A stretch of 12,264 nucleotides of DNA from Nitrospinae bacterium CG22_combo_CG10-13_8_21_14_all_47_10 (lineage in GTDB: Bacteria > Nitrospinota > Nitrospinia > Nitrospinales > VA-1): assembly GCA_002786505.1 (NCBI GenBank), contig PCTK01000224.1:826-13089 (forward strand). Direction: 5' to 3'. Position numbers and translations under genes: made by a program. Of the stretch, positions 1 through 7,122 are shown in pieces (position 1 is the first letter of the stretch; every line of letters starts with the position of its first letter). The notes beneath the pieces were generated by a model. That model did not search any database. It saw only the letters and a program-made list of their open reading frames with translations, and was not told the DNA's origin.

Positions 1-294
1 GTTTGTGTTGGAGTACGCGACGCTGACCAAGACCTGATCCATGGTTCTACCAAGTAAAAAACAGGCAAAACCGGTGGCGAATGGAATTTTACCAGCGGTG
101 GCCAGCCCAGCGGCGGTGCAGACCATATCGGCCTCGGCAATCCCCATATTAAAAAAGCGGTCGGGAAATTTATCGCCGAATTTTTTAGAACGTGTGCTGT
201 CACTGACTCCAGCATCGAGAACAACAATGCGCGGATCAGAGCCTATTTCTACGAGGGCTGTGCCATAGGCATCACGGGTGGGTGCAGTTTGCAT
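1..294 (-). CDS. Transketolase, C-terminal (pyrimidine-binding) subunit, partial
   Basis: Only the first 98 codons are present; the gene runs off the left edge. The reading frame starts at an ATG (294-292) and begins MQTAPTRDAYGTALVEIG. Residues 49-57 read NMGIAEADM, matching the transketolase NxGIAEQxM motif; E54 aligns with the glutamate that activates the thiamine diphosphate aminopyrimidine ring. FACFLLGRTMDQVL (77-90) matches the next conserved block. In split transketolases this half pairs with the N-terminal half to form the active site, moving two-carbon ketol units between sugar phosphates in the non-oxidative pentose phosphate or Calvin pathway. The start lies 2 nt after the stop of the upstream half-gene, so the two are almost certainly co-transcribed and translationally coupled. 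An AAGGA about 12 nt upstream is a somewhat distant ribosome-binding site. A 1-deoxyxylulose-5-phosphate synthase is less likely, because that enzyme is a single chain. Confidence 0.9.
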   Translation of the reverse strand, partial: MQTAPTRDAYGTALVEIGSDPRIVVLDAGVSDSTRSKKFGDKFPDRFFNMGIAEADMVCTAAGLATAGKIPFATGFACFLLGRTMDQVLVSVAYSNTN

Positions 295-296
295 TT

Positions 297-1151
297 TTAT
301 ACCAGTTCCTTTAAGGCTTTTTCGTAATCTTCCGGCGATGGTGCCACACCGTGCCAGGCGGTTTTGCCTTCCATAAAACTAACCCCTTTGCCCTTAATCG
401 TGTCTGCGATGATTACACGGGGTTTTTCTGGATCCAGCGGAAGTTGTAACACGTCCATAATGGCTTTCATATCATGACCATCAATTCGATGAACATCCCA
501 ATTGAAGGCTCGCCATTTATCTTCCAGGGGCTCCAGGTCTTTCAAGTCTTTGGTGATATTATCCTGAGCAACCTTGTTGTAATCGACGATAGCAATAAGG
601 TTGTTGGATTTGAATTTGTCTGCGGACATGGCCGCTTCCCAGATTTGTCCTTCCTGCAACTCACCATCCCCCAGAATGACGTAGACCTTGGAGTCATAGC
701 CGTCCAGTCTGGTTCCCAGGGCTATTCCGTGGCCTATGCTTAGTCCCTGCCCCAGGCTTCCTGATGCAATTTCGACTCCAGGGGTTTTGGGGTGAGGATG
801 CCCGGAAAGAAACCGTGGGCTGTTGATTTTGCGGTAGCTGTCCAGATCCGATTCCGCGATATAACCTGCCTTGGCAAGGACCGAATAATAAATTCCAGAC
901 GCATGGCCTTTACTTAGCAGAAACCGGTCTCTTTTGGGGTCTTTAGGGTTTTTGGGGTCGTATTTCAAGATTCCCCCAAAAAACAGGGCTGTCATGAGGT
1001 CCGTCGCGGAGAAACTGCCTCCGGGATGCCCTGACCCAGCCTGAAAAATTATTTTCAGGGCAAGTCTTCTTAATTCCAAAGCTGTTTTTTCGAGTTGCTT
1101 GATATCTGGGGTTGCCAATGGCCTGTCATTCATAAAAATATTCAAGGACAC
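297..1151 (-). CDS. Transketolase, N-terminal (thiamine diphosphate-binding) subunit
   Basis: This 284-residue protein matches the N-terminal half of transketolase in length and motifs. GHPGGS (41-46), KGHAS (81-85), SGHPHPKTPGVE (116-127), GSLGQGLSIG (131-140) and GKG (254-256) are family blocks. GDGELQEGQ (161-169) with N192 forms the GDG-x(n)-N signature that holds the cofactor diphosphate through magnesium. It should pair with the product of the adjoining C-terminal gene to give the cytoplasmic holoenzyme of the pentose phosphate pathway. The start is a GTG (1151-1149), preceded about 9 nt upstream by AGGGA. An in-frame ATG at codon 7 lacks a comparable ribosome-binding site. An 18-bp palindrome covers the ribosome-binding site and GTG, so initiation may be controlled by RNA structure or a bound protein. 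The next gene starts 2 nt after the stop. Confidence 0.95.
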   Translation of the reverse strand: MSLNIFMNDRPLATPDIKQLEKTALELRRLALKIIFQAGSGHPGGSFSATDLMTALFFGGILKYDPKNPKDPKRDRFLLSKGHASGIYYSVLAKAGYIAESDLDSYRKINSPRFLSGHPHPKTPGVEIASGSLGQGLSIGHGIALGTRLDGYDSKVYVILGDGELQEGQIWEAAMSADKFKSNNLIAIVDYNKVAQDNITKDLKDLEPLEDKWRAFNWDVHRIDGHDMKAIMDVLQLPLDPEKPRVIIADTIKGKGVSFMEGKTAWHGVAPSPEDYEKALKELV

Positions 1152-1163
1152 AAAATTGTGTCC
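1146..1163. promoter_or_regulatory. 18-bp palindrome over the transketolase ribosome-binding site and start
   Basis: The plus strand reads GGACACAAAATTGTGTCC: two perfect 8-bp arms around a 2-bp centre. In the minus-strand transcript this can fold to a 7- or 8-bp stem that buries both the GGGA of the ribosome-binding site and the GTG start codon. It could act as a translational gate or as a DNA operator. The symmetry is seen directly; the function is inferred. Confidence 0.5.
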
Positions 1164-1204
1164 CTGCTTATATCACAACCTCTTTGTTTTTGCGAATTGA
1201 AAAG

Positions 1205-1230
1205 AATATTTTTCTGGGCAGAAAAATATT
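1205..1230. promoter_or_regulatory. 26-bp perfect inverted repeat in the regulator-transketolase spacer
   Basis: Arms AATATTTTTCTG (1205-1216) and CAGAAAAATATT (1219-1230) are exact reverse complements around GG. Read on the minus strand it lies 34 nt after the regulator's stop and is followed by CTTTTC, so it may be a weak AU-rich terminator or attenuator. It could equally be an operator: the gene just upstream encodes a MerR-type DNA-binding protein, and that family binds short dyads. The stem lacks the GC-rich base of a typical intrinsic terminator. Confidence 0.45.
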
Positions 1231-1263
1231 TAATATCCAGAGTAATGCCCTTCAGCAGGCCGG

Positions 1264-1890
1264 TTATAAAGGTTTGGGCTTTTCAAGGAATTCACTGCAA
1301 AGCGAAAGAAGGTTTTCAAAGTTAACCGGTTTGGCAAAGAATGCATTCGCCCCGGCTTCAAGAACTTCTGCCTCGGAATATCTTAAATCCCCGGAGATCG
1401 CGATAATCTTGATATTTTTTGTTTTTTCATCGGACCGGAGATCTTTGCAAACTTCAACCCCATTAATGCCCGGAAGCGTGATGTCAAGAATCATAATGGT
1501 AGGGTGGAACTCAGCGGCTTTTTTACCGGCCTCCCAGCCGTCATAGGCGGTTTCAACGACAAAATCGTTTTTAAGAAATATTTTTTTGAGTAAATCACAA
1601 AACTTTCTTTCGTCGTCGACAACAAGCACTTTGCGGATGGATTTTTCCCTTTCTTCCTTCTCAAGAATTTCCTTGATCATGGAAATGGTGTACCCCTTTT
1701 TTTGTAAGGCATAAACCTGTTTACAGCGTTCCTCGACCCATGCGGGATAATAACCGACAATCCCCTTGCCTCCCGGATGGCCTTCTTTCACAGGGTCAGG
1801 AAAAAAGCGGTATTTTTTCTGCCACAGCCAAAGGGTTTTACGGGTAATGGGAACTACTTTTAAAATATCAGCCGCTGTAATTCTTGACAT
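1264..1890 (-). CDS. MerR-type helix-turn-helix / receiver-domain fusion regulator
   Basis: This 208-residue protein joins two domains. Residues 1-85 resemble a MerR-type DNA-binding module: ITAADILKVVPITRKTLWLW gives the winged-helix start, followed by a wing-like YYPAWVEERCKQVYALQKKG and a helix with the MerR-like ISMIKEIL. Residues 87-205 are a CheY-like receiver with acidic pair D92/D93, phosphoacceptor D136 in ILDITLPG, S166 in the switch position and K187 in FFAKP. All residues needed for phosphorylation and switching are present. The expected partner is a histidine kinase encoded elsewhere. The order is unusual: OmpR- and NarL-type regulators place the receiver first. The start ATG has a good AAGGA 7 nt upstream. 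It is transcribed toward the transketolase pair, 112 nt away, which makes that pair or its own promoter plausible targets. No kinase gene is visible here. Confidence 0.85.
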   Translation of the reverse strand: MSRITAADILKVVPITRKTLWLWQKKYRFFPDPVKEGHPGGKGIVGYYPAWVEERCKQVYALQKKGYTISMIKEILEKEEREKSIRKVLVVDDERKFCDLLKKIFLKNDFVVETAYDGWEAGKKAAEFHPTIMILDITLPGINGVEVCKDLRSDEKTKNIKIIAISGDLRYSEAEVLEAGANAFFAKPVNFENLLSLCSEFLEKPKPL

Positions 1891-1951
1891 GGTCTTCCTT
1901 CTGAAAATATTTTTTTATATGGGTTTTCATGATTCATTTGTTACGCATCTA

Positions 1952-1980
1952 ACTATAAACCAATCCCCAAATTCGCGCAA
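1952..1980 (-). promoter_or_regulatory. Candidate sigma-70 promoter for the MerR/receiver regulator
   Basis: On the minus strand, TTGCGC (1980-1975) and TATAGT (1957-1952) are separated by exactly 17 bp. The -10 matches the consensus at five of six positions, the -35 at three. Transcription would begin near 1945, giving a leader of about 55 nt before the ATG at 1890. Confidence 0.4.
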
Positions 1981-2152
1981 CAGTAAATGTAAAAATTTCT
2001 CAGCCAGATTTCTCTTCTGAATTCAAAAGCTATTCCATTTTTCTAATTATTTTTAAATTTGCAGGCAAAAAGCTAGTGTTAAAAATAGTTCATTTTAAAG
2101 TGTTAACTGGAAATGTTTGCTCATTTTGTGTTAAGAAACTAATCAAGCCTGT

Positions 2153-2182
2153 TTGCCAAAAATCCGATAAAATACTGATAAT
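2153..2182 (+). promoter_or_regulatory. Candidate promoter of the exporter operon
   Basis: TTGCCA (2153-2158) and GATAAT (2177-2182) each match the sigma-70 consensus at five of six positions and are 18 bp apart. Transcription would start near 2189, giving a leader of about 120 nt before the ATG at 2310. Confidence 0.45.
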
Positions 2183-2221
2183 ACGTTAATTTTAAAGACC
2201 CGCAACCTTGAAAAATGCCGG

Positions 2222-2245
2222 GAAACGGTACTGATTAGCCGTTTC
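2222..2245 (+). other. Leader hairpin upstream of the exporter operon
   Basis: GAAACGG (2222-2228) and CCGTTTC (2239-2245) form a perfect 7-bp stem with a 10-nt loop, followed by TTTTGG. A competing short pairing exists between CCCG (2200-2203 area) and CGGG (2219-2222). The position inside the predicted 120-nt leader suggests an attenuator or structured regulatory RNA, but it matches no riboswitch class that I recognise. Confidence 0.35.
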
Positions 2246-2309
2246 TTTTGGTGAGCCCTTTAAATATAATGGTTTTAACTCCTGCAACCTTTTTAGAGTC
2301 TTGTACTTC

Positions 2310-3833
2310 ATGAAGAATACTTTGTTGTTTCTGCAATTTTTAATTTATTTTTTTTCACTACTTTCTAATTCTGTAGCCGGTGCGAGTGAGCCTTTACCTT
2401 TGACGTTGAAGGACACCGTGGAGAGAGTTTTAAAAAATAATATCAGCATTTCTGTTCAAGGTTATAACTCTCAAATAAGCGAGCAATCAATATTTGAAAA
2501 GGAAGCCGATTTTGATCCCACCGTGGATTTTGAGTTCACAGTAAAGGAAGAAACCCGGCAAAGGGCTTCAACGCTTGCCGACGCGAAGACCAGGAACCAG
2601 GATTATGACTGGGACTTTTCAGTCACCCAGAAATTCATCACCGGCGGGGATTTTGAACTATCTGTGGATAGTAACCGAAACCAAACCAGTTCTTCATTTA
2701 CCTCTCTAAATCCGCTGTATTCCTCAGATTTGGCCCTGACGGTCACCCAGCCTCTTCTTAAAGATTTTGGAATCGATCTCAACAAGCGCGAAATCTACAT
2801 TGCGAAAAACGATCAAAAGATTTCTGATCATCAATTCACAGAAAAGGTCATTAATACTCTCACGGACGCTGAAAATATTTATTGGGACCTGGTTTTCAGC
2901 ATTGAAGACCTGAAAGTCAAAGAAACTTCGCTTCAAAGAGCCCGTGATCTGGAAAAAAGGGTTAAGGCCCAGGTTGAAGTGGGAACCCTTGCGGAGTTGG
3001 AAATTCTTCAGGCCAAATCAGAGGTGGCTTCAAGGGATGAGCAACTCTTGAATGCCCAGAATTTGATAGAGGATAATGAAGATAGTCTTAAAAATATTAT
3101 AAATATGTCTTTTGATTCAGAAGATGGTTTGAAAAATATCACTCCCGTAGACAGCCCTTCCTTTGAGCCGGGAAAAGAAAATTCATTAGACGAAGCATTA
3201 AAGACTGCCCTCACCCAACGGCCGGACCTGTTGGCCAAGAAAAAGGAACTTGAAAACAGAAATATTGAAACTAAATATAATGAAAATCAAATGCTCCCTA
3301 CTTTGGATCTGGTAGGCAGTCTGGGAATAAACGGTTTGAGTGGTGATTCTACGACAAAGAGCGGTGCCTATGATAAGGCTCTGTCGGAAGCGTTTTCGAC
3401 GGAATTCCGTTTATGGCAGTTTGGTATCAATCTTAGTTATCCCATCGGAAACCGTGCCGCAAAGAGCCGGTTGGCGGCAAAAAGGCTGGAAGTGGCGCAA
3501 TTGCTACTGGACATTAAAGATCTGGAAAAAAAAATTGTAGTGGAAGTTCGTGAAGCCCATCGTCAAATTGAAACTGACATCAAGAGGGTTCATTCTACCC
3601 GGGTTGCACGAAAACTTGCGGAAGAAAAATTGAATGCCGAGGAGAAAAAATTCGAGGTTGGGCTGTCGACCAGCTTTAATGTGCTGGAGTTTCAGGAAGA
3701 CCTTGCGGCAGAACAGAGTAACGAGATTAAAGCTCTTATCGATTACAACAAATCCAGGAACCGGTTAAATCAGGTCATTTCACGGACCCTGGAAGCGCAT
3801 GATATTAAACTGATTTCTAAAGAAAACTCATGA
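2310..3833 (+). CDS. TolC-family outer-membrane efflux protein
   Basis: The 507-residue product starts with a typical signal peptide: MKN, a long hydrophobic stretch, then VAGA|SE as a likely signal peptidase I site near residue 25. I chose the ATG at 2310 because the in-frame TTG at 2301 only adds three residues ahead of the signal peptide. The mature part has the two tandem outer-membrane efflux repeats of the TolC family. Long heptad-rich helices follow the beta-strand segments; examples are LKVKETSLQRARDLEKRVKA and, near the C terminus, ARKLAEEKLNAEEKKFEVGL with the GLSTSFNVLEFQEDLA block typical of the family. Three copies would form a channel across the outer membrane and periplasm. It is slightly longer than many TolC proteins. 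The stop overlaps the adaptor start as ATGA, so the four exporter genes form a single operon. The substrate cannot be told from sequence. Confidence 0.92.
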   Translation: MKNTLLFLQFLIYFFSLLSNSVAGASEPLPLTLKDTVERVLKNNISISVQGYNSQISEQSIFEKEADFDPTVDFEFTVKEETRQRASTLADAKTRNQDYDWDFSVTQKFITGGDFELSVDSNRNQTSSSFTSLNPLYSSDLALTVTQPLLKDFGIDLNKREIYIAKNDQKISDHQFTEKVINTLTDAENIYWDLVFSIEDLKVKETSLQRARDLEKRVKAQVEVGTLAELEILQAKSEVASRDEQLLNAQNLIEDNEDSLKNIINMSFDSEDGLKNITPVDSPSFEPGKENSLDEALKTALTQRPDLLAKKKELENRNIETKYNENQMLPTLDLVGSLGINGLSGDSTTKSGAYDKALSEAFSTEFRLWQFGINLSYPIGNRAAKSRLAAKRLEVAQLLLDIKDLEKKIVVEVREAHRQIETDIKRVHSTRVARKLAEEKLNAEEKKFEVGLSTSFNVLEFQEDLAAEQSNEIKALIDYNKSRNRLNQVISRTLEAHDIKLISKENS

Positions 3834-5155
3834 AAAAAACCCTGGTTTTTGTCGGGGGGGTTCTTCTTCTGGCTGGTCTATATCTCTTCTTTTATAACAC
3901 CAATGGCTCGGCGGAAGCACCGAAGCCAGTCTTCAAAACCTCGAAAGTGTTGCGTGGCGACTTATCGGTGAAAATTTCTGCCACTGGTATTGTGGAGCCT
4001 AATTTTAAAGTAGAGGTTAAGTCCAAAGCCAGTGGCGAAGTCTTGTCCTTTCCTTTTGAAGCAGGTGACCGGGTCAAAAAAGGAATGCTTCTTTTGCAAC
4101 TGGATAAATCCGATGAAAAGAGAAATGTCGCTAAAGCCCGCACGGAATTGTCCAGTTCACAGGCAAAATATAAAAAAGCCGTGACGGCCCACCTCCTGCA
4201 AAAAACAAAATACGAGACAGATATAAAATCTACCCAATCAGAAATCGAAACGGCTCTTGCCAACCTCAAGGATTCTGAGGATAAACTAAAGCGGCAAAAA
4301 GAGCTTTTTGAAAAGAAGTTTGTCGCACAGGAATCTTTGGACACGGCTATCACCCTTTTCAAGGTAAACCAGGAAAAACTGGTTCAAGCGCAAACCCGGC
4401 TTCAAACAGCCAGGGACTCCATCCACGATATTACTATGAAGGAAAACGAGATTGAGTTGGTCCAGTCTGAAGTCAAGCGGTCTGAAATCGCCGTGGACGA
4501 GGCAGAGGAAAGGTTGGAGGAAACAGAGATATTTGTTCCCATTGATGGAGTCATCATTGAAAAATTCATTGAAGAGGGGCAGATCATTGCATCGGGAATT
4601 TCCAATGTAAGCGGCGGAACGGCAATCTCTACCATTGCCGATATATCACGTTTGTTCATCATCGCGGATATTGATGAAACTGATATTGGGTCTGTTAAAA
4701 TGGGACACAGTGTCCGAATTACCGCGGATGCTTTCCCAAACGAAGTTTTTACAGGTAAGGTTACCCGTATAGCTCCGCAGGGATTGATCGAAAACAGCAT
4801 CACTATTTTCAAGGTTAAAATTGAAGTGCAGGGGCCTGGTAAAAACCTGCTGAAACCCGTTATGTCTGCCAACATAGATATCGTCACCAACCATATCAAA
4901 GACACGGTGTATGTCACCCGTTCAGCAATTCGTAAAGATGAGGAAGGGGAATTTGCGGTGTTGCTTAAAAATGACCAACCGGAAAAAGTCCGGGTGAAGA
5001 CAGGCATCAAAAATCCTATTGATGTCCAGATTTTGAGTGGGTTGAGTCCAGGTGATGAGGTCATATTGGGGGATTGGGAAAAAATTCTTGAAGAATCCAG
5101 GAAAAAGAAAAGCTCTTCGCTCAGGAAAATTCTCTGGATGATTCGTTCGAAGTGA
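3830..5155 (+). CDS. MacA-like periplasmic adaptor (HlyD/RND membrane fusion family)
   Basis: The 441-residue protein has an uncleaved-looking N-terminal anchor (residues 5-22) and no lipobox cysteine. It then shows the adaptor layout: a first lipoyl half-motif (about 62-92, with GEVLSFPFEAGDRVKKG), a charged coiled-coil hairpin (about 95-230), the second lipoyl half (IFVPIDGVI, then EEGQII), a beta-barrel domain (about 265-355, AISTIADISRLFIIADIDET) and a membrane-proximal domain ending near 415. R155 and L159 with A166 fit the hairpin-tip motif RxxxL-x6-S/A that docks on TolC. It would link the inner-membrane ABC transporter to the outer-membrane channel. The last 20 residues form a basic tail (RKKKSSSLRKILWMIRSK) that I do not recognise. 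Its ATG overlaps the TolC stop, and the ATPase starts 7 nt after its own stop. Confidence 0.92.
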   Translation: MKKTLVFVGGVLLLAGLYLFFYNTNGSAEAPKPVFKTSKVLRGDLSVKISATGIVEPNFKVEVKSKASGEVLSFPFEAGDRVKKGMLLLQLDKSDEKRNVAKARTELSSSQAKYKKAVTAHLLQKTKYETDIKSTQSEIETALANLKDSEDKLKRQKELFEKKFVAQESLDTAITLFKVNQEKLVQAQTRLQTARDSIHDITMKENEIELVQSEVKRSEIAVDEAEERLEETEIFVPIDGVIIEKFIEEGQIIASGISNVSGGTAISTIADISRLFIIADIDETDIGSVKMGHSVRITADAFPNEVFTGKVTRIAPQGLIENSITIFKVKIEVQGPGKNLLKPVMSANIDIVTNHIKDTVYVTRSAIRKDEEGEFAVLLKNDQPEKVRVKTGIKNPIDVQILSGLSPGDEVILGDWEKILEESRKKKSSSLRKILWMIRSK

Positions 5156-5162
5156 GGCCGTT

Positions 5163-5846
5163 TTGATTGAAGTTGAAAAGCTCTCTAAAATCTATCAAAT
5201 GGGAGAGCAACAGGTGTCAGCTCTTGCCGGTGTAGATTTTAGAATCGAAAAAGGGGAATTTGTCGCCATTATGGGGCCTTCGGGGAGTGGGAAATCCACA
5301 CTCATGAATCTCCTGGGTTGTCTTGACCTGCCCTCTTCCGGTATTTACAGGTTGGAAAATCTGGATATTCAGGACCTGAAACCCAACCAATTAGCGGAAG
5401 TCCGCAACCGAAGGATCGGTTTTGTTTTTCAGAGCTTCAACCTTTTGCCCCGAGCCTCCGCATTGGAAAACACCGAACTGCCACTGCTTTATGGCCGGGT
5501 TCATAACGCAACTGAAATCGCATTACAGGCTCTTGACCGGGTTGGTCTGGCGCATCGAGCCAAGCATAAGCCTACCGAATTATCCGGAGGCGAACGTCAG
5601 AGAGTCGCTATTGCGCGTGCTCTGGTGAACAGCCCTGCCATCATTCTGGCAGATGAACCTACGGGCAATCTTGACTCCGCCACGGGTAAAGAGATTATGG
5701 ATCTTTTTCAGGAATTGAACCGGGAAGCGGTGACCTTGATTCTGGTCACCCATGAACAGGAAATCGCGCAACAGGCAAAAAGAATCATGTTGATGAAAGA
5801 TGGGAAAATCATAGACGACACATTTAAGGAGACGGAACCGTGCTGA
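5163..5846 (+). CDS. MacB-type ABC transporter ATP-binding protein
   Basis: This 227-residue nucleotide-binding subunit has every ATPase motif: Walker A GPSGSGKST (38-46), Q-loop Q90, signature LSGGERQ (140-146), Walker B IILADEP with catalytic E165 (160-166), D-loop near GNLDS, and switch histidine H197. It belongs to the MacB/LolD/FtsE group, which drives mechanotransmission by FtsX-like permeases rather than direct transport through the membrane. The start is TTG at 5163, with a GTGAGG ribosome-binding site overlapping the adaptor stop 7 nt upstream. The 3' end overlaps the permease gene by 7 nt. ATPase and permease are separate chains here, unlike E. coli MacB, where they are fused. LolD is the main alternative, but the adaptor and TolC neighbours favour an exporter. 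Confidence 0.95.
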   Translation: MIEVEKLSKIYQMGEQQVSALAGVDFRIEKGEFVAIMGPSGSGKSTLMNLLGCLDLPSSGIYRLENLDIQDLKPNQLAEVRNRRIGFVFQSFNLLPRASALENTELPLLYGRVHNATEIALQALDRVGLAHRAKHKPTELSGGERQRVAIARALVNSPAIILADEPTGNLDSATGKEIMDLFQELNREAVTLILVTHEQEIAQQAKRIMLMKDGKIIDDTFKETEPC

Positions 5847-7048
5847 TATGGGACTTGTTTAAAATGGCCCTTAGAAGCCTCGTGACCCACAAGCTCAGGA
5901 CGTTTTTAACCGCGTTGGGAATTATTATCGGTGTGGCATCGGTGATTTCGATGATTTCTATCGGTGAAGGAGCCAGACGGCAAACTCTGGATACCATTTC
6001 CAAGTTCGGCACCAACATCATTACCATAAAACCGGGGCAACAAAAATCCCGTCATGTAGCAACCGGAAAAGTCGACACACTCACTCTGGATGACGCAGAC
6101 TTCATAGAAGAAAATATTCCTCTTATCACCGGTGTTGCGGCGCAGGTGTATCAATCCGCCCAACTCAAATTTGAAAATAAGAATACCAACTCCACAGTCA
6201 GGGGAACCGGAGCCAGTTATGCACGTTTGGCCAATTTTGAAATGGATCGTGGGCGTTATTTCAACCAGGAGGAGATAAGGTCGGCAAAAAGGGTTTGTGT
6301 AGTGGGTTCTACGGTTTTAAAGAATCTTTTTGAAGGTCAAAACCCACTGGGAAAAACCATCAAAGTGGATGGAAAAAATTTTCTGGTCATAGGCACCACC
6401 GTACCAAAAGGCGCGTTGAGTTGGTTTGATCCTGACGATCAGATATTTATACCGGTCACGACAGCGCAAAAACGGGTTTTTGGGATGGATTATGTCCAAT
6501 CCATTGATGTCCAGGCTGGCCAAATTGATGATCTGGAAATTATTAAAGAAGATATCTCCCGGATTCTCCGGCAGAAGCATAATATTGCGGAAGGTAAAGA
6601 GGACGATTTTTATGTGCAGAACTCTTCGCAATGGCTGAATAGCTGGGGAGACGCGGCCAAAACTTTTACCTACCTTTTAGGGGGAATTGCCGCTATTTCC
6701 CTCATGGTTGGAGGCATTGGCATCATGAATATCATGCTGGTTTCTGTTACCGAACGCACTCGGGAAATAGGAATTAGAAAGGCAATTGGTGCCAAGAAAA
6801 AAGAGATTCTGGAGCAATTCCTGATAGAATCCGTTGTCATCAGTTTTCTAGGCGGAGGCATTGGTGTATTATTAGGGATAGGAATTTCCCGCGTTGTTTC
6901 CGGTATGGGCGACTGGGAGACGGTAGTCTCTACCCAGTCTATCCTTCTGGCCTTTGGTTTTTCGGTGGCTATTGGCATTTTTTTCGGTTTCTACCCTGCA
7001 AATAAAGCGGCAAACCTGAATCCTATTGACGCACTTCGCTACGAGTAA
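5840..7048 (+). CDS. MacB-type ABC transporter permease
   Basis: The 402-residue permease has the four-helix MacB/FtsX topology: one helix near residues 21-41, a large periplasmic domain (about 45-270), and three C-terminal helices near 277-301, 328-352 and 367-388. The cytoplasmic block TERTREIGIRKAIGAKK (304-320), which couples to the ATPase, and the C-terminal YPANKAANLNPIDALRYE are family hallmarks. A dimer should work with two ATPase subunits, transmitting ATP hydrolysis to the periplasmic domain and the adaptor. The start is GTG at 5840, inside the end of the ATPase gene, with a strong AAGGAG 8 nt upstream. Together with the three preceding genes it makes a complete TolC-adaptor-MacB exporter. 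The substrate is unknown; peptides, lipids, macrolides and siderophores are all known for the wider family. Confidence 0.95.
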   Translation: MLIWDLFKMALRSLVTHKLRTFLTALGIIIGVASVISMISIGEGARRQTLDTISKFGTNIITIKPGQQKSRHVATGKVDTLTLDDADFIEENIPLITGVAAQVYQSAQLKFENKNTNSTVRGTGASYARLANFEMDRGRYFNQEEIRSAKRVCVVGSTVLKNLFEGQNPLGKTIKVDGKNFLVIGTTVPKGALSWFDPDDQIFIPVTTAQKRVFGMDYVQSIDVQAGQIDDLEIIKEDISRILRQKHNIAEGKEDDFYVQNSSQWLNSWGDAAKTFTYLLGGIAAISLMVGGIGIMNIMLVSVTERTREIGIRKAIGAKKKEILEQFLIESVVISFLGGGIGVLLGIGISRVVSGMGDWETVVSTQSILLAFGFSVAIGIFFGFYPANKAANLNPIDALRYE

Positions 7049-7083
7049 CCACTCGTGCCAGCAGACACTAACTTTTTCTGGCA
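7041..7083 (+). terminator. Two weak hairpins at the end of the exporter operon
   Basis: ACGAGT (7041-7046) and ACTCGT (7051-7056) form a 6-bp stem with an AACC loop spanning the permease stop codon. TGCCAG (7056-7061) and CTGGCA (7078-7083) form a second, larger-looped stem with TTTTT in its loop. Neither is a classical terminator, but one might separate the exporter from the folate genes. No strong promoter for the next gene was recognised in the remaining spacer. Confidence 0.25.
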
Positions 7084-7122
7084 AGCAAAGAGTTATATCT
7101 CGGCTACAATATTTCAATAATT

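Larger units (their letters stand above)
1891..2309. other. AT-rich divergent intergenic region
   Basis: About 410 nt separate the regulator and the exporter operon. No credible protein-coding frame is seen. It holds candidate promoters for both directions and a hairpin in the leader of the exporter operon, listed separately. The 8-mer GCAACCTT occurs twice (2202-2209 and 2284-2291), which may be chance. The rest is AT-rich sequence without recognised sites. Confidence 0.6.

Noticed and set aside
41..268. Plus-strand open frame of 75 codons
   Set aside because: It lies antisense to the transketolase C-terminal half, whose motifs are clear on the minus strand.
2265..2270. Perfect TATAAT close to the TolC start
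   Set aside because: No plausible -35 lies at 16-18 bp, and the TTGCCA/GATAAT pair upstream is better; it may be chance in AT-rich DNA.
2301..2309. TTG start for the TolC gene
   Set aside because: It adds only three residues before a standard signal peptide beginning at ATG 2310.
2189..2309. Cyclic di-GMP or other known riboswitch in the exporter leader
   Set aside because: The conserved core sequences of the classes I know are absent; only a simple hairpin is seen.
3892..5064. Long minus-strand open frames (156 and 220 codons)
   Set aside because: They mirror the adaptor coding sequence on the opposite strand and show no recognisable domain; the plus-strand gene has full family structure.
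7079..7110. Promoter for pabB from TGGCAA and TACAAT
   Set aside because: The spacing is 20 bp and the -35 is poor; not enough to call.
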